The notes: generated from the sequence alone by a model not told the origin. Positions 47,727 to 59,929 are shown, counted from the stretch's first letter. The stretch is 64,000 bases of DNA from Metallyticus violacea (GCA_030762175.1 CM060834.1:24726001-24790000); one strand, 5' to 3'. Translations and numbers: made by a program.

Positions 47727-49655
47727 TTTATCTTTTTAATCCTAGTTAAACTGATCATAAATGTAACTGGCAGGTTAATTTATTTCCAATCCATAGGTGC
47801 TTGATCGCAGTTTTATCTTAATTTTATCTGAACTTTTGAATGATGCGGAAGTCTCGATATCAAGCTATGAGCTCGAAGGCGGCAGGCAGTCTTCAAGCGC
47901 GCCTTTCATGGGCATAGAAGCCACGCCCTCTCAGGCTCGATCTCGCCGACTAGCGTAGACGCACATAGCAAACTGCCACAAACGAATATGTTAGACTTTC
48001 GGAATTTCTATGCGGTTTTTCAGAAAAGGGATTAACAGTTGAAAATTCCTAATTCAAACTTCAGTCATTGCTAAATACCGTGTCTCTAAGAATAACAAAA
48101 AACTGTATTCCTATAAAGTGAAAATACACCTATTTAATAAGTTATGTCTGTACACTATTATAATAATGCCATAAATAGGATGAGCTATGGCAGCTGGTCA
48201 AAAAGAGGACGATGACCTGAAATGTAGGACAACCCGTCCATTAAAATAAAATAAAACAAAATAAGTTAAAAAAAGGCATTAACAAAATAAAGTTGTCCTC
48301 CAATTGCATTATATGTCATTTTTCTCTACAGAATTATTTGTAGGGTCTAATGTGGACTGTATAACACCACACAAGAATGTGCAAACAAATTTATTCTTCA
48401 TGCTGTATTCCTATTTCCGTGATGACTTCTGCATTTAATTCCCGCCTATTTTACAAACATTTTAAAAAATCTATACGTTCAATTTATTTCAAAATGTACT
48501 TAATTAATAATAAACTTCAGTGATTCAATGCTTAAGATTAATCATTAATAGCTTTCCATTAAAAAGATTCTTTCTACATTTGTATAAGGCCGCGAGACAA
48601 ACTTTGTCTACCTACTTTAAAAACTAAGTGAAACATCTTTAAAATTATCAAACTTGTAATGTTATTTTTATTTTTAAATAATAACATTCTTTTTTCGTTG
48701 TATCTTTAATGGTATATCTATGGTACATTTCTCTATTTTAAACGAATTTGGCATTTATCTAAATTTAAGTTCTGAGTGAGACACATTATATATTATTTGG
48801 TGAAAATATAAGTGTATTGTTTAATTATTAAATGTCTGCTAACTTCTGCATAAAAATAGTCTGTAAGCTTAAACATTAAATCTCTACTTAAATGAACGTT
48901 CGAAAATTTGGCACCAATAGCTTCAGTACATTTTCTATTACTATTGGTGTGTAATTTATATCGATTTTTAGTCATCAAACTGTCTTCATAACTTAACAGT
49001 ATTTTAAGTGATTAACAAATTTTGTTATCATGGTAAATTACGTTTCTGTTAAACAAGTGAAGCTCGCACAGCGATTCAGAGAAAAATATACTCTCTTTAA
49101 AATAAACTTTTAAAAATTATCTGAAACTTTTCACACAAAGGGTTTTGTTTAATTTTAATTGCAAATATATCATGGAAACCTATCCAGGGTTTCTGACTCA
49201 GGATAACGATTTGTACCACGAATAAGGAGAGATTCTGAGGGGACCCTATTAACAGGATTTGAATTTTCCTCCAGGAGGTCGGAACACGATCTCAGGATTT
49301 GGGAACAGAACAGCAGGCGGGACCCACGCGGTGAAGCATAAGAAATGTTCACGCTAACGAGCTTCACTCCCATCGAAATGTAATTTTAGTCGCTACAGAA
49401 ATAGGTAACTCACACTACTGTCCTTCTATATGAGCATAGGTTAGACATTACGCGTATACTCCTGCTGCTTTATTCCAATAGGGTGACTCGAAAACTCTCA
49501 AATATGTATAACTCGTCCACTTCCTGTGTTCCACTTGGTTGATATTCGCATCTACAGAATAAGAAAAACACTATGGTGTCGAATCAATTAGCTCGGATAA
49601 AAAGCGTTAATTATCGTTGCTTTGGCTGCATTGATTATAGTCTGTAATTATGAAT
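47727..49655. other. no gene recognised
   Basis: A GC-richer patch lies at 47870-47965. A 67-codon minus-strand frame at 49373-49170 is relatively CpG-rich but has no domain I know. No splice context ties either to glycogenin. Confidence 0.35.
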
Positions 49656-49659
49656 GAAA

Positions 49660-49848
49660 TGAATTAATAGCTCGGAGTCCTCGGTGCCTTAAAGCTATCC
49701 GGCATTTACCTTCTCAGGGCAAGGAAAAGTCTCCGGAAAAAATAAATAAAACTTACCCAGACAACTTGACCTGACTGAGAACCGAACCCAGGGCCTCCGG
49801 ATTGATAGTCGCAAATGCTATTACTAGACCACGCAGGCGGTCAGGAAA
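49660..49848 (-). repeat. SINE with tRNA-like head (fourth type)
   Basis: The minus strand starts CGCCTGCGTGGTCTAGTAAT, with a B box GGGTTCGGTTCTCAGTCAGG. It then has a body unrelated to families A-C, containing TTTTTTCCGGAGACTTTTCC. Only one copy is present here. A functional tRNA is ruled out by the poor stem pairing. Confidence 0.65.
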
Positions 49849-50329
49849 TTTTATAAATGGAATAAAGAAGAAATAAAATCATTTGCGTATTGATTTTATT
49901 TTTTAATATTAACGTACTATTTATTTAAATTAACGACATTTGTTAGAACATTAAATTTACGAAGTTTCTCAATAATTAATGGAAAAATACAGTATGAGAT
50001 GAATCCACCGTTTTTAAAACAACTCAGGTATTTGCATATTTTTAATTATTATGTATTAAAACAAAGTTTTTTATTTACTGCTCTTATAACTTGTTTTACA
50101 TGCATCAATCATTTGTCAGAAGTTATGTTTATATAATAATTAATATTTACAACAACATCGAATTTTCAGATAACTAAAATATTTAGTCCTTTTAGTTAAA
50201 TTATAATTATTATCTGCTAAGAAATTTTACGAGCCAATTAAAAAATATTTTAGATATACAATTGATCTATAATACGTATATGAGCTATTCTTTCATTTGT
50301 ATGGGCATTTATTAAATAAATAACCCAGT

Positions 50330-50860
50330 GGGATGGCTTAGGCGATAACACTTGGAACTTGCATTCAGAAGATCCGGTTTGAAATTCCTTGGGGCCGGCC
50401 ATCCTGACCCCCCCCCCCCCTTCTCTTCCCTTCGAGATTCCTGGTCGCTAGGTGTATACTGGGATGGATCGTTCCATTCAAATTTTTCCGCTCTTTCAGT
50501 TCATATAGTTTCATTCCGCTGGTTAGTTACAGGATCGAAAAGTGCCAGATCGAAATGGCTGATGCGGTGTGCGAGGGCTTGCGCTTTAGAAATATTTCTG
50601 CCCCAGCGCCTGGTATAGAAACGGCCCTTCAGAGGAGCGCTAAATCCTTGGGGGGGGGGCCTCTTCTGGTATCGGGGTTTTCTATCTGGCAACATTGTTA
50701 GAGACCCGTATATGTCCGTGCCTCAGTACTCCTGGATCCTTGTCGCTCTGCGTCTCACTGGCCTCATTTCTTCCTCTCGCAGGTGCCTCCATTAGGCACA
50801 AACGGCCAGTGCTTGTGTGTGGCCGAGGTATCGAAATGTCCTCTAACCGTATAATCCAAT
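50330..50860 (+). repeat. dispersed repeat family C, longest copy
   Basis: Starts GATGGCTTAGGCGATAACAC, with a tRNA-like B-box block (GGTTTGAAATTCCTTGGGGC). It then has a C run and blocks TTTCATTCCGCTGGTTAGTT, TATCTGGCAACATTG, GGTGCCTCCATTAGGCAC and AAACGGCCAGTGCTTG. The same order recurs at 56.9-57.3 kb. Several overlapping open frames here are repeat-derived. Confidence 0.7.
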
Positions 50861-50990
50861 CATTTATTTTAGTTCTTTCTTGAAAGAACTGTTGCAAAAT
50901 AAACTTTTAGCGAATCCTGTTGTACCTATGAATTTTTTTTGAAAAAATTCTTCAAATTTCCATCGATCCTACTACCTAGGCTCCAAAGAT

Positions 50991-50993
<3 letters not shown>

Positions 50994-51060
<67 letters not shown>
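50994..51060. repeat. (AT)n microsatellite
   Basis: 67 bases of pure TA repeat, the longest dinucleotide tract in the window. Confidence 0.97.
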
Positions 51061-51062
<2 letters not shown>

Positions 51063-51330
51063 TTGTTAACGCTCTAGCGGCAGCATTTTCCTCAACGGAA
51101 CTCGGCTTATGACGATCAAGTAATAAGGGAATAATAGAGTTCGTTAACCGGCATAATAGGACCAATGGGGGATGTGGGTTAACTTAAAGCGAAAATTAAA
51201 AAATCGCTCTAGCGGCGGCAATTTGTTTCCCCTAATGAAACTCGGTATATATCATTGAAATAAAATGAGAAAAATAGTTGCTGAAAATCAGCAAAACCAG
51301 ACTATTATAAGTGACTGAACCCAAAATTAA

Positions 51331-51355
51331 AATAAATAAATAAATAAATAAATAA
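51331..51355. repeat. (AAAT)n microsatellite
   Basis: About six AAAT units inside the complex repeat. Confidence 0.9.
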
Positions 51356-51479
51356 AAAATATAAAAATTGCAAGAAACTCTGTATATGCCATTTAAATAA
51401 AATAAGACAAATAGTTTCTGAAAAGCAGGTAAATCGGACCATTAGGAGTGGGAGTATGCCCGAAAACTGACTTTTTGTA

Positions 51480-53170
51480 ATAGCTGAGAACTCCGATTAA
51501 GAACTCCAGGGGGAGACTGGGGAATTGATATTGTTAGCATTAACAATTGGATATTCCCTCCAAGCGATAAACTCGTTGGTGTTATATGAAAGAGAATGGA
51601 GGAATAGTCTTCACATGCGCATGGACGAATAATCCGACTTACAGACAGCGGCCGTCCGGCGGCGTCAGTATCGAACGGCAGCGGAAAAAGCCGAATTCCA
51701 GGGAATGCTAGAGCGATACGGAGGGATTTACAAATCATAAGCGGTAGTGTATGTACTCTATCAATCTTGGTAGTGTAAAGTGTATAATTAATGCAGGCAG
51801 AGAGTACAAAACGGTTTCAGAATACACAAAAACGAGCAATCGTACTCCTAAAATTAACTATGTAGCTTAAATGTTAATCACATTCCGTTTTAATTGTTAT
51901 ACAGTCATGTGCAATTGGAAACGTTAAGCTAACAATATAACACGTAATTAAATAATAATTATTCAGGAAAAGCATATACTTTTAAGTCTGAGAATTATGT
52001 TTTTTAATAAATACATATGTATCTTCAGTTGGTTTTACTTGTTTTTTTACAACACTCTCTCTGCTCTAGAGCTCTGTAATATCTTCACAAATTCAACTTG
52101 CTGGGGAATTCACTTAGTTATAACATACTTCACGGAAAAATTTAAACAGGAATCATTATAAATACTTTATACTCTTCCCTTGCAGACCTCACTTTTTCCA
52201 TTAAACATTGCTCATATTAATAATAATAATATTTAATGCAAAGAATGGTTGTACATCCAATGTGTGATTTTCTCCTGTAGTCTTTCAATACCAAATTCTT
52301 CTAGAGATTACATTATCAGTTTGATCTCTTCCAGTGTAGAATCTGAAAGGCTGTTCAGGAATGAACGTGCCGGTGCATCAAAGGTGAAAGGTGCGTTCTG
52401 AAGTAGCCATGTTTTCTATTCTCGTCCAGTAAGTCTGATTGAAACAAATTAACGTTCTACTAACGCAAACAAAAGGCGATGCCGATTGTTTTTGTGGTTA
52501 GATGGATAGACTGCTGACTGGCGACATTTTATCTGGCGTGTTCAAGCCTTTTACTTCAATATATCTCAAGATCTCCCAGGCAACTTTCCAACCGCCCTAA
52601 TTATGACGTAAAACGTTTTCATCGCTTCTTCGTTTTAAGCTTTACTTCTCCACTTTTTATTCCATGAAATTTACTCCTGTGGTGAATATTAAATATTAAT
52701 ATACCCGTGCCTTTATAATTTTTAGCTTTATAAATGCTGAAACACTTCAAAAGTTGATATAACTCATGCTTTGTAATTTTAACATTCCCTAGGAGCGTTC
52801 TCAAACTTTACTTAATCACGAACCCCTAAGACAAAGTTTAAAATGCTAAATTTGCATTTTATATATAAATAAAGTGTTCAACACTGGTTTACACAATTTA
52901 AATGCATAAACAAACATATTTAACATTTTTAAACATTTTCCTTTTTATTATACGATATAATAAGCATAAAAGCTTGTCACGCAGGAGCTGCGTAAACTAA
53001 GCAAATTTCTCACTTATTGGAGTAACTTTAAAAAAGAGTATTAAATCCAAATTATGGCCTTATTAATTACTAAAATGAAATAAGTTATGGCATTATTGTG
53101 TGGTATTTGGGTAACCAAATTAAAATTCTTGCAATCTATAAGTATCATAAAAAAGAAACCACATTTTTAG
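51480..53170. other. no gene recognised
   Basis: A CpG-rich 98-codon minus-strand frame at 51738-51442 lacks a known domain and abuts the complex repeat. A tRNA-like fragment (GTGGTTAGATGGATAGACTG) at about 52494 is probably a SINE remnant. Confidence 0.35.
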
Positions 53171-53175
53171 AATTA

Positions 53176-53222
<47 letters not shown>
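53171..53222. repeat. (ATT)n microsatellite
   Basis: About fifteen ATT units after a slightly imperfect start. Confidence 0.95.
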
Positions 53223-53316
53223 GAGATAAACCACAAAAATTAATTGATAAACAAAGGTATACTGTGCGAGTATTTTTAAACACTTTTAAATGTAACCACG
53301 TGTATGAACTGAACCT

Positions 53317-53577
53317 TTGACATCTTTACACGAAACTCCATTCCCGTGTCCTATCTGCTCCCCGGATATCACGGTCCCTGATGCCTACTTAGTTTTCAAG
53401 ACAGATGACCCACCTACAAATATTCACGAACTGCGCGAGGAGAAGATAAAAGGTCGTTTTTTGTGTCCTTACCAAACTTTGTTCAATAATCTTGAGAAAC
53501 GTTATACACACAATACGTGGCACGTGATGGTACACATTTGTGTCGTTTGTTTTGCCTCATACTGTAAAAGAAAGTAA
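53317..53577 (+). other. open frame of 86 codons, unrecognised
   Basis: Reads FPCPICSPDITVPDAYLVFK near its start, with a relatively high GC and CpG content for the area. The CPIC motif is suggestive but is not followed by a zinc-finger pattern. No splice or promoter context. It may be a repeat-derived fragment. Confidence 0.2.
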
Positions 53578-54389
53578 GAAATCGTTTGGATAACGCAGAA
53601 CACACCTTGCATAAGTGAAACGCCACTTCATACCCCACATTCAGGGATTAAAATTAGAAAGTACTGGTATGCCATCATTTTGAAATCACTTATGCACTTT
53701 TGCTATTCTTGTAGTGTCGTATAATTAAATTAAATAAATATTCACAAGTTGCTAAGGCAAATTAAGAACGTTTTGCATTGTTTAAAATTTAAGAAACGCC
53801 GCTATTCTTATTCCAAAACTCTCCCAATGCCTTGTAGCAAAAGATGCGTAGCAAACTTTTCAGCAGAATTTCATCTAACCCGACGGTTCTTTTGAAAACC
53901 CTTAATGCCCTCTAGCTCGATAACAAGACATTTACGGGCATACATTCCATGTAAGAAAATATTCACACAGATCCCCTGAACCACGTCTTAGAGTTATTCG
54001 TTGTACTTTGACTCAGCCTGTATAATTTTGCACAATATTAAGATATATTCAAAATATGAAGAAGAAAAAAAAAATGACTAAATATTAAGGAATATTAAAA
54101 ATGAAATTGAGTTTATGGGATTCTGCGCATGCTAAAACAAACTTTTTGTTTTGCAGTATTCTGCGACTGATGTTCTATTACAGACATGGGCAATCTCCCC
54201 TGCGGCTCATGGTTCGGCAACCGGCACAGCAGCATAAGGATAATAAATCGCTGTGCAGATTGCCTAACTACACATCACAAGTATTAATTTGCAATGTATG
54301 GGCTAAGTTAAAATATGATATTTCAGTTTTCCGCTCCCTAACGATAATAAAGTTTAATTGACAAGGTACACACCTTCTTCCTGTATAGA

Positions 54390-54839
54390 AACTTTTAACT
54401 TCTACAGAAATTGCTCAAAATGAACTCCGCGAGTTCTAATACACGCTTTAAGCGCCACACCATCGATTGTGTTACTCTCGCAAATTCCAGAGGTCTTTCA
54501 AACCTGCTGACATCCGTCTCCTGCCGCTGGCAAAGAATTTCCATGTTACGAACAGTTCTTGAATACACAATGGCTATTAAATAACTCCATAAGTAAAACT
54601 CCAACGAACTGAAGTTAAGAGAACGAACAGACCAGGATGCTGGTTTCCCATTTATTTAATAATCGCTTATTTAAAATTCCTTTTAGTAGCAAGAGCAAAA
54701 TGAGGCGGTGTCCCATCCTGCAGGGACCACATTGAGTTTTAAGTTTTCATACAGACTTTATTTGAGTAATATATTGCGATCACTAGTTGTAATGCCTCGT
54801 GAATGCAATGGTTGGCAAGTTTATTCTGCTATGGTGGCT

Positions 54840-54840
<1 letters not shown>
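54390..54840 (-). pseudogene. decayed mariner-like transposase, C-terminal part
   Basis: The minus strand reads LQDGTPPHFALATKR at about 54720-54675. After frame shifts it reads SLEFYLWSYLIAIVYSRTVR and a long helix ending AEFILSNF. The QDG.P.H motif, with DF.LWGYLK..VY and the final helix in order, fits the catalytic C-terminal half of the same transposase group as at 46.7 kb. There are stops and frame shifts; no inverted repeats were identified. Confidence 0.7.

Positions 54841-54843
<3 letters not shown>

Positions 54844-54884
<41 letters not shown>
54844..54884. repeat. (AT)n microsatellite
   Basis: About twenty pure AT units. Confidence 0.96.
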
Positions 54885-54887
<3 letters not shown>

Positions 54888-55276
54888 CAGTAACGTTCTG
54901 AATAGAGAAGAAACGTATGTCTGGCTTGCTTATCAGGTTACCACAAAGAATGACAAACTATGTTTCCATATTTTTCATTAATGTACTTTTAGTTATTCTA
55001 GTAAGTGGTTTAGCCAATGTAGGTTGGGAGATTATATTAATATTTTTTATCTAATTGTGCTCAAGCAAATATACAATCTGTAAAAGACCTTCCTTTCCTA
55101 AATTCACATAGATATTCTTCGATTTTCATGTGCTATTGTTTTTATTCTATATATTGGTGTTTTACCACATATTTTCCTAAATTTAAATTATAGTTTAAAT
55201 TCTTTTCTACTAAAAAAATGCAAAGTATACTATTCATGGAGGGGAATGTATTTAAAACTTTAAAGATGTGGATACA

Positions 55277-56003
55277 GGTAACCAGGAAGTGTAAATCTAG
55301 CAAATAATGCAGTAGTATACATTTTGCACTGTATCTCAGAAAATTTAAACCAATTAATATGAAAATTTTGTGAAATATTAAGAAAACATAACTAAAAATG
55401 CTCTGTAAATTATACTTCTCTAATGCGCATACTTTTTTTAAAAATTTTAAACCAAAAATAAATCTTATTTTCCTATAACTTAAAACTTTGACATAAACAT
55501 GCATTTTTCTCAGGATTGACCTGACCAATCTTGAAAATTTGCACGCACGCACACACACATAATGCATGCACATGTGACGTGTGGCAATTAGAAGTATTTA
55601 AATATCACCATTAGTTGATAAAAATCCACCTCAATAAATGAAAATATATTTTTTTAAATTTTAAATTAAAAGCATTTTTATGTAACTAGCATAAATATAT
55701 TATTCTAGTTCCCAGGATAGCATATTGCTTGCAGTTTATGTATAAAAATTCATTCCAATTCCACCAATATTTTATAAGAAAAATGCATGTTTATGTCGTA
55801 GTGTTTTCAGTTTTTTTATCAATTTTTTGTTCAAAGTATTTTTTTAAAAAACATTTTTATATGCATTAGAAAATTAAAGTTTACTAGCATCTTTAGTTAA
55901 GTTTTTTTTAATATCTCACAAAATTTCATATTGATAGCTTTAAACATTTGAGATACAGTGAAAATTTATACATTATTTGCTAGATATACACTTCCTGGTT
56001 ACC
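55277..56003. repeat. 727-bp inverted repeat (arms about 230 bp)
   Basis: Arms 55277-55512 and 55776-56003 are inverted copies at moderate identity, with small indels and a spacer of about 263 bp. The outer ends are GGTAACCAGGAAGTGTA and its complement. The inner ends are GACATAAACATGCATTTTTC and its complement. The 143-codon minus-strand frame at 55573-55142 overlaps one arm and has no known domain. It may be a non-autonomous fold-back transposon or two inverted copies of one repeat. Confidence 0.8.
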
Positions 56004-56459
56004 GTAAAAAGATTTACAGATATGGTGCCGTACTTCTTGTGTACGAAAGTACAAACATATGAAAATGTAATGGTTTAGATAACTGCTAAAGCTATCGGTG
56101 TAATTTTAAATTTAAAATTAATTACTAAAGCTGTAAACCCTCCATTGAAGTCAAAGACTTTTACTCAAGGTACAGATGAATCTAAAGATATCTCTTGGTG
56201 CGCCAATCCAAGGAGAAAGCTAAGATTAAAATTAACATTTAAAGCTATGCATGCACAGTCTCTGCGCCTGGCCTAACATATGACATTAGATTAGACCTTA
56301 ATCAAACTTTTTGGAGGTTTTTCCACTGAGTCTTGCTACTAGTCTGTCTTGACCTTTGGCTATGGGCTTGAAACATCCGATGAACGATTCCTAGATTTGC
56401 TTTCGTTTTAGCGAATTACAAAAGAATGTAGCTATTGTGGTTGTAACCATGAAAATATT

Positions 56460-56800
56460 ATGTAAAAATATTCTTCAAATCTCCATCGATTCTACTTTCA
56501 CGCCCCAACAAGACGGTTAAACATTTATGTGTTTTTTACGTACGTGTGTGTGTGAGTTAAAACTTTAGCTGCCGCGATTTTTGTTCACTATTTATGAAGA
56601 CAGGTTGCTTATATAAAGGGAAGGGAGGGGGGAAAGGACTTCTCTCCGTGTCAATGATCCCATGTCATAGATTTATGGCACGTAAAATAACCTCAAGCAA
56701 ATCTCTGAGCAAAATTTATCGACCGCTTCTCGCCCTCAACCGAATGGGACGCTGATGATATGTCTTTATAAGATTCCTTAGATAAACCAAATCAATTAAT
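56460..56800 (+). repeat. repeat pair: complex-repeat flank and truncated SINE B-like 3' part
   Basis: 56467-56600 matches the flanks of the (AT)n repeat at 51 kb. 56655-56790 contains TTTATGGCACGTAAAATAAC, CTGAGCAAAATTTATCGACC, GGGACGCTGATGA and AGATAAACCAAATC, a diverged 3' half of family B. Confidence 0.6.
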
Positions 56801-56886
56801 CAATCAATAATTCTCCATATTAGATGCTCCTGACTCGGCTACCTCTTTCACCAGACTTAACTTTCTTGGGGGTTACATCAGGGGCT

Positions 56887-57310
56887 AAGTCACTGAGGGA
56901 TAGCTCAGGTGGTAAAGTTTGGAATGCGCATATGGGAGGTCCCGGTTCAAATTCCTTGGGGCAGGCCAACCTGACTTTTGTTGGGATGTATTTTACCTTT
57001 CTATGAATTTACTCTTTCCCATTTCATTCCGCTAGTTCCATTACAGGGTTGAACGTGCCAGGAGAGGTGGGTTGGTGCAGTGTTGAAACGACTTGCTTTT
57101 ATACCCGGTACCTGTTATGGAAGCAGCCTGTTGGGGGAGGGGGCCCTCAAACTCTTGGAGAAGGAACTCCGCCGGCGTCGGGGTGTTGTATCTGGAAACA
57201 TGTCAATGATTCCGTCTACGTCCGTACCTCACCGCCCGTTGTCTCCCTCCCTTCATCCCTTCCTCGCCATTTCCCTCTGGCACTTTTCGATCCTGTAACT
57301 AACCAGGGTT
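56887..57310 (+). repeat. dispersed repeat family C copy
   Basis: Head GGATAGCTCAGGTGGTAAAG with B box GGTTCAAATTCCTTGGGGC; then TTTCATTCCGCTAGTTCCAT, GTATCTGGAAACATG and GTCCGTACCTC blocks in the same order as at 50.3 kb. It ends in a short palindrome around GTAACTAACCAGGGTTAGTT. Confidence 0.7.
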
Positions 57311-57839
57311 AGTTACAGGGATAACTCCAGGTACAATAAAATGAGATATTTGAATGCGGAGTTGGCAGTTGCTCATATGATGTATTGGTTAGATGAAGTT
57401 GTAGAGTCTTCGTGCTTGTATTCTGCAAGGCTGTCAGACAATACGAGACACTCCAGGAATACATCAGCACATCAGGGAGTCCATGCGACGGAGGGTTGAT
57501 GGATGTATCCATGCTAAAGGACATTTTGGACATTTATATGCTATTCTGTTTCCCACAGTTCTGTTTTTGAGTATTCTGCTATGTGGTATAGATGTAGAAA
57601 AAAGACTAACAAGAAATAATTCCGGACCCATGTTCATATAGTTTTTTATCCTGTATATGTGAGGAATGTTTCCCTAATTTTTTGAAATATCTGTTACATC
57701 CTGTATGTGTGGATACGATGCAGAAAGATCTTAAATATAGTTCACAATATAGTTGCAATTTTACTTTTTATTTTGTTTTGAAAACGCCGGTGGTGCCCTT
57801 ATTTTGTATCGTGTTTCATCACACTCCTTAAGAAGACAC

Positions 57840-58075
57840 ACAAAAAAAAAAAAATAGTCGCCCATCATTGAAGGGTTCTAGTGCTCTTTGTAAGGATGTC
57901 TTGGCCAAAACTCTCACTCTGCTTATCATTTATGGCGCCCAAAATTTCCGGAAAGAAGTCAAGGTGTGAATGTAAAAATTCAATTTTAAGCAACATTCCA
58001 CACGCCATATTCTTGTAGTTCACCAGCATTTCATTCATTAAGGAAACATAGTTATCTTTTCTGTTGACTCAGAAA
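57840..58075 (-). pseudogene. mobile-element-like coding fragment
   Basis: One minus-strand frame reads MLVNYKNMACGMLLKIEFLH, then SHLDFFPEILGAINDKQSES and FGQDILTKS. The SHLDFFPE.LG...+Q.E.F.QDI pattern feels like a protein that recurs in arthropod genomes in mobile-element context. I cannot name the family with certainty. Frame breaks before and after suggest a dead fragment. Confidence 0.35.
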
Positions 58076-58704
58076 GCCATTAACAATTTCTTTGAAAAGG
58101 AACAAGCACAGTACCACACCACAGCACCCCATACCATTGGAACAGCGAATGGTCTGTCTCGACGCTTTCCTTTCAACCATTGAGCAGTGGAACATGTACA
58201 AATTTTTATTTTTGATCACTAAGAGGGCAATCAAAATAAAGTTTATAATGCTTTCTTATCCATCTTATTAAAGTGATAGACTTTCTTTGAGTTTTTGGAG
58301 TAAATTTCCAGCACACGTAAGAAAAATTATTCAGGTGGTTTATTCAAAAAAGAAGTTTACCATTTCTACTAACTTCTAAACACCACAAAGTTTCACTATC
58401 TTTCACGAGAAATACAAAGAATGCAGATAAACACAAATTGAGGTAACAAAAATTCACAATACACAAGTTAATCTGAGGTAGCTATGATAGAATCGCATCA
58501 TGCGTGTTTCAACTTATGCTAGACAACAAGCCTCATTTGAACATCTTGTCAATAGTGACTATAATTTTAAAACTTAATTACTGCAATTAATAGTTTAAAC
58601 TTCAAAGTACCACCGCAGGCATTTACAGTTTTAGGTTATTTGGATAAAAATCGTAGTTATAGAAAGAGAAAATATCTTTAAATGTTGTCTCAGAGTTCAT
58701 CTTG

Positions 58705-58976
58705 GTGATCTAGTGCCCCATAAACCAAAGATCTTGGGTTCAATCCCAGCCAGGATCGATGTTTTTTTTTTTGAGCGTAAAATTCCTAAGTATGGCTTCC
58801 TTCGGAAGGGAAGTAAATTCATGGGTCCCGTGTCGTACATTTACGGCACGATAAAGAACCTCAAGCGTGATAAAAGAGGCCTCTGAGCAAAATTTGTCGG
58901 CCGTTACACGCCCTGAATTGAATGGGATGCTGATGATCTGAGATGTTAAAAAGCGTCCGTAAATAAAACTAGCCAA
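58705..58976 (+). repeat. SINE family B copy
   Basis: Degenerate tRNA-like head with B box GGGTTCAATCCCAGCCAGGA; then TATGGCTTCCTTCGGAAGGG, CATTTACGGCACGATAAAGA, TGAGCAAAATTTGTCGGCCG and end CGTAAATAAAACTAGCC. CpGs are well kept. Confidence 0.88.
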
Positions 58977-58984
58977 AAGTTGCC

Positions 58985-59390
58985 TCAGTTCCTGCTTCGT
59001 TATTGAAGACTTTGTTCTTTAGTGTGACTTTAATTTAATCAGCTCTTGGAACACGGCCGGGCATTGTTATGAAGCAGTATTGATCCTTTCCTGTTGTGTG
59101 CTGGAGGTTTTTTTCTTGCAGCGCCCAATACATTTATCAAGATAATGATACAGATTTTCCGCAGGAATGTTTGTTTCGCCAGGTTTTAAAACAATTATAA
59201 TAAATTAAAACGACTGGAAACCATCAGAGCGATTCTTTGGTACAATTTACGAATGTGTTTCATCACGATCAAGTCATAATGCCATCGTTTGCGGACTAAA
59301 GAATTCACTTTGCACCACAGATTACGATACAGCCTTTTCTGTTTCTGAAAAGCATACTTCGTACCGATGAAGCTTCTGATACTCATTTGA
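58985..59390 (-). pseudogene. mariner transposase fragment (catalytic part)
   Basis: In minus-strand order: LDRDETHS, then VLKPGETNIPAENLYHYLDK, then KGSILLHNNARPCSKS. This is the LKPGETI..E.Y...LD block followed by the LLHDNARPH block that holds the second catalytic Asp of mariner. Here that Asp has become Asn. Frames shift between blocks, so it is dead. The DNA upstream on the same strand (59.4-59.9 kb) does not read as the N-terminus. Confidence 0.72.
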
Positions 59391-59929
59391 TTTATTTGAA
59401 ATCCATTTATGGTTTTTCCTCAACTTTTCCTATTTTCTCTAGATGACAAAAAAATTGTTTAAGGTGCAAGCTTGCGTTTCTTGGAAATATTTTAACAGTT
59501 TGACGAGCACTTGCACGTCCATGAATTTTCTCACCTTCAACGCGTTCAAAACTACAATACGAAACTGAAGGAACTAAAACTGAACTTTGTATTGGAAAGA
59601 GTTCGTTCTTCCCAGCTTCAAATATATTTTGAGCGTATTGTACAGGTTATTTCCTAATTTGAACGGTATAAAACAATGTTTTGCAAATTTCTGCTTCCCA
59701 AGATAGTAAGAGACCCATTCAATAAAAAATGATCATACTTTTTACAAGCATAATTTATGGCACTAAAATGTAACTTTACAATATTTTCAGAGCATAATGT
59801 GTAATGTACACGTGGTATTAGTTTCACTGTTGACACTTCCGGTAACCGCCTGTGAGAGGGACTACTGTTTCCGCAACAAAAGGACGTTCGCTTCAGGTTG
59901 GCATACAAGTGAAGATGATATTACAGGAA

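Larger units (their letters stand above)
50930..51480. repeat. complex repeat with internal (AT)n and diverged tandem units
   Basis: CTCTAGCGGCAGCATTTTCC at about 51072 and CTCTAGCGGCGGCAATTTG at about 51205 start two diverged units. Each is followed by a GAAACTCGG-type block, and a third partial unit follows near 51375. The left flank (ATTCTTCAAATTTCCATCGA) also occurs at about 56467 beside a GT-rich microsatellite and a GCTGCCGCGATTTT block. This is one dispersed family. Confidence 0.6.

Noticed and set aside
55142..55573. 143-residue minus-strand open frame, the longest in the window
   Set aside because: It overlaps one arm of a large inverted repeat, is rich in AT-driven residues, and shows no domain or splice context.
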